From AC-32 sp963772975 (GTDB lineage: Bacteria; Actinomycetota; Thermoleophilia; Gaiellales; Gaiellaceae): 64,000 nucleotides of DNA. Below, piece after piece: positions 59,060 through 64,000 of the stretch (positions are counted from its first letter, which is position 1; every line of letters starts with the position of its first letter). The translations under genes and the position numbers were made by a program. Where the stretch lies: positions 1 to 64,000 of the forward strand of contig CAVYZH010000010.1 of assembly GCA_963772975.1 (NCBI GenBank). Reading direction: 5' to 3'. The notes under the pieces were generated by a model, which saw nothing but the letters and a program-made list of their open reading frames with translations, did not search any database and was not told the origin of the DNA.

Positions 59060-60039
59060 AACGGAACGGTCGTGCCGGCGCCCTCGGCCTGCGCTCGCGC
59101 GTACACGTGCTCGGCCGCGGCGAGATCCTCGGCGGCCAGGCCGAGCGACTTGAAAACGGTCAGCTCGTCGTCCGACCGGCGGCCGTCCTTCGACCCGATC
59201 AGGATCTCGCCGAGCTCCGCGCGGATGTGGTCGGGGCCGATGCCGGCCTCGCGCACGGCGAACAGGTAGTCCCCGCCCTCGCTCACCATCGACTCGCGCG
59301 CGTCTGCGAACAGGGCCGCCGCCGCGACCGTGTCGGCATCGAGCTCGCGAGCTGTCGGAATGGACGACCCGACCGCGTTGACGTGCGTCCCCGGCGCGAG
59401 CCACTCGCGCCGAACGATCGGCTCGGTCGAGGTGGTCGCGGTCACGACGACGTCGGCTCCGCGCAGCGCCTCCTCCGCGGTCTCGACCGCCTCCACCGGG
59501 AACGGCGCCTGCGCCTCGGCGGCGAACGCAGCCGAACGCTCGGGTGTCCGGCTCCAGACGCGGGCGTCCTCGAACTTGCCCGCGACAGCCATCGCCTCGA
59601 GATGCGACCGCGCCTGCACGCCCGAGCCGAGGATCGCCAGGCGCCGAGCGTCCTTGCGGGCAAGCAGGCGCGTCGCGACTCCCGACACCGCGGCCGTCCG
59701 GATCCCCGTCACCGCGGAGGCATCTAGGAGCGCGCGTAGCTCTCCGGTCTCGCCGTCGAAAAGCAGGACGCCGCCCTGGTGCAGGTCGAGCCCGCGCTCG
59801 GCATTGCTCGGGAAGATGCAGATCACCTTTAGTCCATACGAGGCGGTCGGCGCGGAGCGGTGCGCCGGCATCAGCCCCATCAGGCTCGGCTCCTCCGGAG
59901 GCCGGACAACGAAGCGAAGCGGTTGCCAGACGGAGCCTCGCGCCAGGTCGGCGAGGACGCTCTCCATCAGCTCGACGCACTCGTGCATCGGCAGCAGCCG
60001 CTTGACGTCGTCGTGGCCGAGGACGAGGAGCTCGCTCAC
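59056..60039 (-). CDS. Ornithine cyclodeaminase/mu-crystallin family protein
   Basis: 327 residues. NAD-binding LAILGSGVQARSHLEAMAVAGKFEDARVWSRTPERSAAF, substrate region GLKVICIFPSNAERGLDLHQGGVLLFDGETGELRALLDASAVTGIRTAAVSGVA, and GTHVNAVGSSIPTARELDADTVAAAALFADARES. Members include ornithine cyclodeaminase, alanine dehydrogenase (Archaeoglobus) and ketimine reductases. Cotranslation with the dehydratase (TTGA) and the aldo/keto reductase (GTGA) suggests amino-acid or ketimine catabolism. Which reaction is not resolvable here. Confidence 0.87.
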   Translation of the reverse strand: MSELLVLGHDDVKRLLPMHECVELMESVLADLARGSVWQPLRFVVRPPEEPSLMGLMPAHRSAPTASYGLKVICIFPSNAERGLDLHQGGVLLFDGETGELRALLDASAVTGIRTAAVSGVATRLLARKDARRLAILGSGVQARSHLEAMAVAGKFEDARVWSRTPERSAAFAAEAQAPFPVEAVETAEEALRGADVVVTATTSTEPIVRREWLAPGTHVNAVGSSIPTARELDADTVAAAALFADARESMVSEGGDYLFAVREAGIGPDHIRAELGEILIGSKDGRRSDDELTVFKSLGLAAEDLAAAEHVYARAQAEGAGTTVPF

Positions 60040-61001
60040 GCGACCAACCCTGCCAACTCGTCGCGCTCCCGGCTCGTCAGCTCGAGCTCGGTCGCCGCGA
60101 CCGCGGTCGCGAGCTGCTCCGGCCGCCGGGGGCCGACCACCACCGCCGTGACCTGCGGGTGGCCGAGCACCCACGCGACCGCGAGGGTCGCCGGCTCCAC
60201 GCCCAGGTCGGCGGCCGCGGCGGCGAAGGCCTCCAGACCGTGGAACGTCTCCTCGTTCACCAGGTCTGCGTACGGGTCGGGGCGCAGGGTCATGCGGGAG
60301 CCCGAAGGGTACGCCTCGCCGCGCCGGTACTTGCCCGTAAGCCAACCGCCGGCGAGCGGACTGAACGGGGTGAAGCCGAGCCCCTCGCGGTCGCAGATCG
60401 GGAGGACGTCCCTCTCGACGTCGCGCCGCAGCAGGCTGTACTCGTTCTGGGCCCAGCCGAAGCGGGCGAGCCCGAGCCGCGTGCTCGTCTCGAGCGCCTG
60501 CTCGAGGCCTGCGCCGTCGAGGTTGCTCGCGCCGATCGCGCGGGCCTTCCCGGCCCGGACGACCTCGTCGAGCGCACGCAGCGTCTCCTCGATCGGCGTG
60601 TCCTCGTCGGGCTCGTGCGTGAGGTACATGTCGACCTGCTCGACCCGCAGGCGCGCGAGGCTGCCGTCGAGCTCGCGAAGGATGCGGTCGTGCCCGAGAC
60701 CGCGATCGACCGGGTCGCCCGTGACCGACCAGTAGACCTTTGTGCTCAGCAGGACGGGCACCTTGCGCTCGCTGCGCCAGTCTCCGACCCAGCTCTCGCT
60801 CCGGCCGCCGCCGTAGGACGCGGCCGTGTCGAAGACGTTGATGCCGGCCGCCCACGCAGCGTCCATCAAGGCGAACGCCTCGTCTCGGCTTTCCCCCTGG
60901 CCGAAGAGCTCAGGCGCCGAGCCGATCCCGCCGAAGTTGCCGCTGCCGAGGACGATCCTCGACACCTCGAGCCCTGTTGCTCCAAGCGGCCGGCGCTCCA
61001 C
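60036..61001 (-). CDS. Aldo/keto reductase
   Basis: 321 residues with the full AKR tetrad: Asp and Tyr in NVFDTAASYGGGRSESWVG, Lys in VLLSTKVYW, His in DMYLTHEPDEDTPIEETLRALDEVV. The NADPH region includes TFHGLEAFAAAAADLGVEPATLAVAWVLGHPQVTAVVVGPRRPEQL. First gene of the minus-strand catabolic trio, divergent from the dioxygenase by 31 bp. Substrate unknown; these enzymes reduce aldehydes or ketones. Confidence 0.88.
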   Translation of the reverse strand: MERRPLGATGLEVSRIVLGSGNFGGIGSAPELFGQGESRDEAFALMDAAWAAGINVFDTAASYGGGRSESWVGDWRSERKVPVLLSTKVYWSVTGDPVDRGLGHDRILRELDGSLARLRVEQVDMYLTHEPDEDTPIEETLRALDEVVRAGKARAIGASNLDGAGLEQALETSTRLGLARFGWAQNEYSLLRRDVERDVLPICDREGLGFTPFSPLAGGWLTGKYRRGEAYPSGSRMTLRPDPYADLVNEETFHGLEAFAAAAADLGVEPATLAVAWVLGHPQVTAVVVGPRRPEQLATAVAATELELTSRERDELAGLVA

Positions 61002-61020
61002 CGGCAGAGCCTACGGGTCG

Positions 61021-61026
61021 TATGCT
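61021..61026 (+). promoter_or_regulatory. Candidate -10 element (TATGCT) of a leaderless promoter
   Basis: TATGCT sits six bases before GTG 61033, matching the geometry at 33947 and the hexamer at 56831. The short 31-bp divergent gap leaves little other room for a promoter. Confidence 0.45.
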
Positions 61027-61032
61027 GGACAA

Positions 61033-61750
61033 GTGGAGCCGGGCGCCGAGGACTACAGCCAGCCGATCCTCTCCGGCGAGGGCGCAAGCGACTACGAGCG
61101 CTACCTGCGCACCGACGAGCTCCTGGCCCTGCAGAAGACGGCTCGGAGGAGCAGACACACCGCGACGAGCTGCTCTTCCAGACCGTGCACCAGGCCTCCG
61201 AGCTCTGGTTGAAGCTCGGCTGGAGCGAGGCGGAGGAGGCGACCCGGCTGATCGAGCAGGGACGAGCTCGCCGGCGCACAGCGTCTGCTGCGCCGCTCCG
61301 TCCTCGCGATGGACTACGTGATCGCCCAGCTGGAGATGCTGGAGGCCCTTTCGCCCTGGGAGTACCAGGCGATCCGCAAGGTGCTCGGCCACGGCAGCGG
61401 CTTCGACTCGCCGGGCTTCCGCCAGATCCGCCGGGTCACCCCGCCGCTCGGGCAGGCCTTCAACGCCAAGCTGCGCGAGGCCGCACTTGAACGTCGCCGA
61501 GCTCTACGTCCAGGGCCGTGACCACGAAGGGCTCTACCAGCTGGCCGAGCTGCTCATCTCCTGGGACGAGCGGATCGGCCTCTGGCGGATGCGCCACTAC
61601 CTGGTCGTCTCGCGCGTGATCGGCGACAGTGTCGTCGGCACCCAGGGCACCCCGGTGGAGCTGCTCGGTGGCTTGATCAAGCAGCGCTTCTACCCCGAGC
61701 TCTGGCAGGCGCGCAACCGTCTGACCGAGCTCGCCAACGAGCAGGGCTGA
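61033..61750 (+). pseudogene. kynA: Tryptophan 2,3-dioxygenase, broken by three frameshifts (or sequence errors)
   Basis: Heme enzyme opening tryptophan to N-formylkynurenine. The pieces, each in a different frame from the last, follow one another exactly: YSQPILSGEGASDYERYLRTDELLALQKT; then EEQTHRDELLFQTVHQASELWLKL (distal His); then DYVIAQLEMLEALSPWEYQAIRKVLGHGSGFDSPGFRQI; then LNVAELYVQGRDHEGLYQLAELLISWDERIGLWRMRHYLVVSRVIGDS (heme-ligand His in RHY). Breaks are near 61137, 61262 and 61482. Nothing else is missing, so the gene of about 239 codons may be functional if the breaks are errors. Confidence 0.82.
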
Positions 61751-61783
61751 CCTCCGCCCCTGCAATTTTCGGCCGTTCCGTGT

Positions 61784-61789
61784 GAGAAT
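61784..61789 (+). promoter_or_regulatory. Candidate extended -10 (TGTGAGAAT) before the bicupin
   Basis: GAGAAT preceded by TGT ends six bases before ATG 61796, again without a ribosome-binding site. It fits the same leaderless geometry. Confidence 0.3.
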
Positions 61790-61795
61790 CGTCCG

Positions 61796-62515
61796 ATGGC
61801 GGGTTACGTCGTCCACGAAAGCGAGCTCGAGACCGACCGCCGGAACGGTGACACTTCATCGCGAGCGGTCGCCATCGACTCGAGCGCCGGGTCGTCGGTG
61901 CTCGAGCTTCAGCTCGCCCGCTACGAGCCGGGCCGCTCGGATCCGCGCCGGCTCGAAGACGTGCAGGAGATCATGTACACGACCTCCGGGCGAGGCTCGC
62001 TGACGGTCGCCGGCGAGTCGCACGAGCTGGAGCCGGGAACCGCAGCGTACATCACGGCCGGAGAGACCTACGAGGTCGAGAACCCGGGCCCGGAGACCCT
62101 GGTGATCGTCTCGGCGACCGCGCCGCAGAGTGCGGACGACGCCGAGGCTCCGACGGCGAGAACGGTCCGGTACGCCGACCAGCCGACGCTCCCTGCGAGC
62201 GGCGACCGGGAGTTCCGCTACCTCGTCACGGAGGACGTCGGCTGCCGCGACGCGACGCAGTTCTTCGGCGTCATCGCACCGGGCCGCGCACCCGATCACA
62301 GCCACGTGTACGACGAGGTGATCTACGTGCTCGAGGGCGAGGGCGTCCTGCACGGCGACGGGGAAGACCGGCCGGTGAGCGCCGGCTCGTGCATCCATCT
62401 GCCGCCGTTCTTCGTCCACTCGCTCGAGAACAGCGGAGACACCCCCATGCGGATCGTCGCCACCTTCCATCCGTCCGGCGACCCCGCCTCGCGTGCCTAC
62501 GAGGCAAACGATTGA
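61796..62515 (+). CDS. Bicupin domain protein
   Basis: 239 residues with two cupin barrels. N-terminal: VLELQLARYEPGRSDPRRLEDVQEIMYTTSGRGSLTVAGESHELEPGTAAYITAGETYEVEN, with weak metal ligands. C-terminal: GVIAPGRAPDHSHVYDEVIYVLEGEGVLHGDGEDRPVSAGSCIHLPPFFVHSLEN, with a complete His-x-His...Glu...His set, so the second barrel probably binds metal. Bicupins of this kind include oxalate decarboxylase, (S)-ureidoglycine aminohydrolase and quercetinase-like proteins. Its position after tryptophan dioxygenase hints at aromatic or amino-acid catabolism; the reaction is unknown. Confidence 0.8.
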   Translation: MAGYVVHESELETDRRNGDTSSRAVAIDSSAGSSVLELQLARYEPGRSDPRRLEDVQEIMYTTSGRGSLTVAGESHELEPGTAAYITAGETYEVENPGPETLVIVSATAPQSADDAEAPTARTVRYADQPTLPASGDREFRYLVTEDVGCRDATQFFGVIAPGRAPDHSHVYDEVIYVLEGEGVLHGDGEDRPVSAGSCIHLPPFFVHSLENSGDTPMRIVATFHPSGDPASRAYEAND

Positions 62516-62567
62516 CCGGGAATCACGTCTCAGCCCCTAGCAGACCGGAATCAATGAGGAGGGCAAG

Positions 62568-63749
62568 ATGAGGAAGTACCTTGTGGCCGCGGTCCTCGCG
62601 GCCACGGTGGCTGCGCTCGCTACAGCCGCCTTTGGATCGACCAAGTCGCCGGCACGGACATCGTCTGCCGGCGTGGCAACAGTGACGTGCGGCAAGACGC
62701 GCACGATCGGCCTCGCGGCGCCGTTCACAGGCCCCGCGGCCGACATCGGCAACCAGCAGGTTCGCTGGGCGAAGTTCTACGTCAAACGCTGGAACGCGCA
62801 GAAGGCGAACAAGAACAAGCAGATCAAGGTCGTCCCCGGCGACACCCAGCTGGGTAACGACACCGCGTTCGCCGTCAAGGTCGCGAAGTCGTTCGCCTCG
62901 AACTCGAAGCTGCTCGGGGTCGTCGGCCCGGCCGGTAGCCAGGAGGTCGTCGCGTCCACGTCGGCCTACAAGGGCGGCAAGCTCGGGTTCGTCTCGGGCT
63001 CCGCGACTCGCACGACGCTCACGGACGGCCACACCGACGGCAACCGGCGCGGGTACTTCTTCCGCACCGTGCCGAGCGACGCCGCGCAGGGTCCGGCAGT
63101 CGCCAACTGGATGACCAAGAAGCTGAAGTGGAAGCGGGTCTACATCATCGACGACCAGGAGACCTACTCGCAGGGCCTGGCCGACGGGGTGCAGAAGATC
63201 CTCAACTCCCGGGGCGTCAAGGTCACCCGCGACTCGATCAGCCAGACCGACTCGGACTTCTCGTCCAAGATCGCGAAGATCCCAAGCAACACCCAGGGCA
63301 TCTACATCCCGTGGCAGCTCGCCCCGCAGGCTCAGGCCTTCGGGCAGCAGCTGAAGGCCGCGGGCAAGAGCCACATCAAGCTGTTCGGCTCGGACGGCCT
63401 GTTCGCGCCGGGTGTCTGGAAGATCGCAGGGTCTTACGACTCGGCCTTCCCGTACAACCCCGCCGATCCGGTGGTCAAGGCGTACCTCAAGGCCCACCAC
63501 GGCAACGGCGAGTTCTTCGGACTTCCGTCCTACGTGGCAGCGCAGACGGTCGTCGGCGCGGTCACGAGGGCCTGCGCGGACGGCAAGGCAACCCGTGCCG
63601 AGGTCCGGAAGCAGATCGCGAAGACGAATCTGAAGACGTCGATCCTCGGCTTCCCGGTCTCGTTCGCGGTCAGCGGCGAAATGCGCCTGCCGGCGAACTA
63701 CGGGATCTATCAGATCCAGAGCAACGGCTCGTTCAAGCGCATCGGCTGA
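62568..63749 (+). CDS. Branched-chain amino acid-type ABC transporter substrate-binding protein
   Basis: 393 residues with a signal peptide (MRKYLVAAVLAATVAALATAAFG) and the periplasmic binding fold type I of LivJ/LivK: IGLAAPFTGPAADIGNQQVRWAKFYVKRWNA, LLGVVGPAGSQEVVASTSAYKGGKLGFVSGSATRTTL, YFFRTVPSDAAQGPAVANWM, VYIIDDQETYSQGLADGVQKIL, IKLFGSDGLFAPGVWKIAG. GAGGAGGG lies just before ATG 62568. A permease gene follows after a terminator, as is usual for high-expression binding proteins. Ligand could be an amino acid or urea-type solute. Confidence 0.92.
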   Translation: MRKYLVAAVLAATVAALATAAFGSTKSPARTSSAGVATVTCGKTRTIGLAAPFTGPAADIGNQQVRWAKFYVKRWNAQKANKNKQIKVVPGDTQLGNDTAFAVKVAKSFASNSKLLGVVGPAGSQEVVASTSAYKGGKLGFVSGSATRTTLTDGHTDGNRRGYFFRTVPSDAAQGPAVANWMTKKLKWKRVYIIDDQETYSQGLADGVQKILNSRGVKVTRDSISQTDSDFSSKIAKIPSNTQGIYIPWQLAPQAQAFGQQLKAAGKSHIKLFGSDGLFAPGVWKIAGSYDSAFPYNPADPVVKAYLKAHHGNGEFFGLPSYVAAQTVVGAVTRACADGKATRAEVRKQIAKTNLKTSILGFPVSFAVSGEMRLPANYGIYQIQSNGSFKRIG

Positions 63750-63775
63750 CGAGCACGACCTGACGAAAGCACGAG

Positions 63776-63809
63776 CGTGCGGCCCACTCCGGTGGGCCGC
63801 ACGTTTCTT
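63776..63809 (+). terminator. Rho-independent terminator
   Basis: Perfect 12-bp stem CGTGCGGCCCAC with GTGGGCCGCACG, loop TCCG, followed by TTTCTT. It lies 27 bp after the binding-protein stop and before the permease start, so it probably attenuates rather than ends the operon: much binding protein, less permease. Confidence 0.85.
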
Positions 63810-63829
63810 CTGAGAGGCTAAGCACCGGC

Positions 63830-64000
63830 GTGAACGATGATCTTCGACAGCGGCTCGGGAATCTCGGCGGCCTCGCGATCGCGCTCGTCGCCTGGATGTT
63901 CTACGCGGTCTACTTCTCGCCCACCCAGGGCTGGACGTTCTTCTTCCAGCTGAGCGTGAACGGGATCATCTTGGGCAGCATCTACGCCCTGATCGCACTT
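63830..64000 (+). CDS. Branched-chain amino acid ABC transporter permease (LivH-type), N-terminus only
   Basis: 57 codons from GTG 63830 to the window edge. After a polar start (VNDDLRQRLGNLGG) comes a membrane segment (LAIALVAWMFYAVYF), a short loop, and FFFQLSVNGIILGSIYALIAL, which is the signature first core helix of LivH/LivM-family permeases (N-G-I..G-x-x-Y-A-L-I-A-L). It continues past the window and belongs to the same transporter as the binding protein upstream. Confidence 0.88.
   Translation, partial: MNDDLRQRLGNLGGLAIALVAWMFYAVYFSPTQGWTFFFQLSVNGIILGSIYALIAL

Overview
This is a very GC-rich window with dense, short-gap operons, many GTG and TTG starts, frequent 4-bp ATGA/GTGA gene overlaps and several promoter-to-start geometries typical of leaderless mRNAs. 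Together with a PPOX-class F420-type flavoprotein and PQQ-repeat lipoproteins in a glycan locus, this points to an actinobacterium. A deep lineage such as Thermoleophilia (Gaiellales/Solirubrobacterales) is my inference, not something the sequence proves. At least ten frameshifts interrupt otherwise continuous homology, mostly in short runs or GC repeats. That looks more like a draft or long-read metagenomic assembly than like mass gene decay. I saw no rRNA, tRNA, CRISPR array, transposase or prophage gene.

Layout. 1-5.2 kb (minus): GDP-rhamnose synthesis (gmd, reductase), an initiating sugar-phosphate transferase, a secreted glycosidase and a nucleotide-sugar epimerase/decarboxylase. 5.4-8.6 kb (plus): a tyrosine phenol-lyase-like enzyme, a flavin-reductase-fold protein and an M20 peptidase. 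8.7-11.5 kb (minus): the tdh-kbl threonine degradation pair with a CBS protein. 11.6-13.2 kb (plus): asnA and a PPOX protein. 13.2-14.8 kb: one lipoprotein in otherwise gene-poor sequence. 14.85-33.9 kb (minus): one co-directional run of 17 genes for a surface glycan: glycosyltransferases, Wzz-like protein, two beta-propeller proteins, a second initiating transferase, a FemAB/GNAT-like protein, three ATP-grasp proteins, an O-antigen ligase/polymerase, a large membrane protein and a flippase-like protein. 34-41.9 kb: an IF-2B-like protein, an autoregulated TetR-MFS pair, a processive glycosyltransferase, and an epimerase/ATP-grasp/glycosyltransferase operon. 41.9-49.7 kb: two extracytoplasmic proteins, an epimerase, a Wzx-type flippase, a second ligase/polymerase and an FlgD-Ig-like protein. 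49.7-56.8 kb (minus): TauE/SafE exporter, DUF202, sat, cysC, cysH, comA, both halves of a class I fumarase-type hydratase and a fumarate reductase/aspartate oxidase-type flavoprotein. 56.8-64 kb: a methyltransferase, an amino-acid catabolic operon, a broken tryptophan 2,3-dioxygenase, a bicupin and the start of a branched-chain amino acid ABC transporter.

How it fits together. Most of the first 50 kb builds, exports and possibly decorates a cell-surface polysaccharide. Four ATP-grasp proteins plus a FemAB-like transferase hint at amino-acid or peptide decoration. The sulfur operon reads as sulfate to APS/PAPS to sulfite, with comA placed to trap sulfite as phosphosulfolactate and a TauE/SafE exporter alongside.

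Most unusual are the intergenic elements. Two 78-81 bp elements (31149-31227 and 44836-44916) share an identical 18-bp end and the same two-hairpin architecture with compensatory base changes, and they run from the stop codon of one gene to an ATG encoding MTGRHV. Two unrelated 166-bp near-palindromes (8565-8730 and 23162-23327) each begin exactly at a TAG stop codon and carry many G-U-type wobbles on the sense strand only. These look like structured RNA or mobile intergenic cassettes that I cannot match to a known family.
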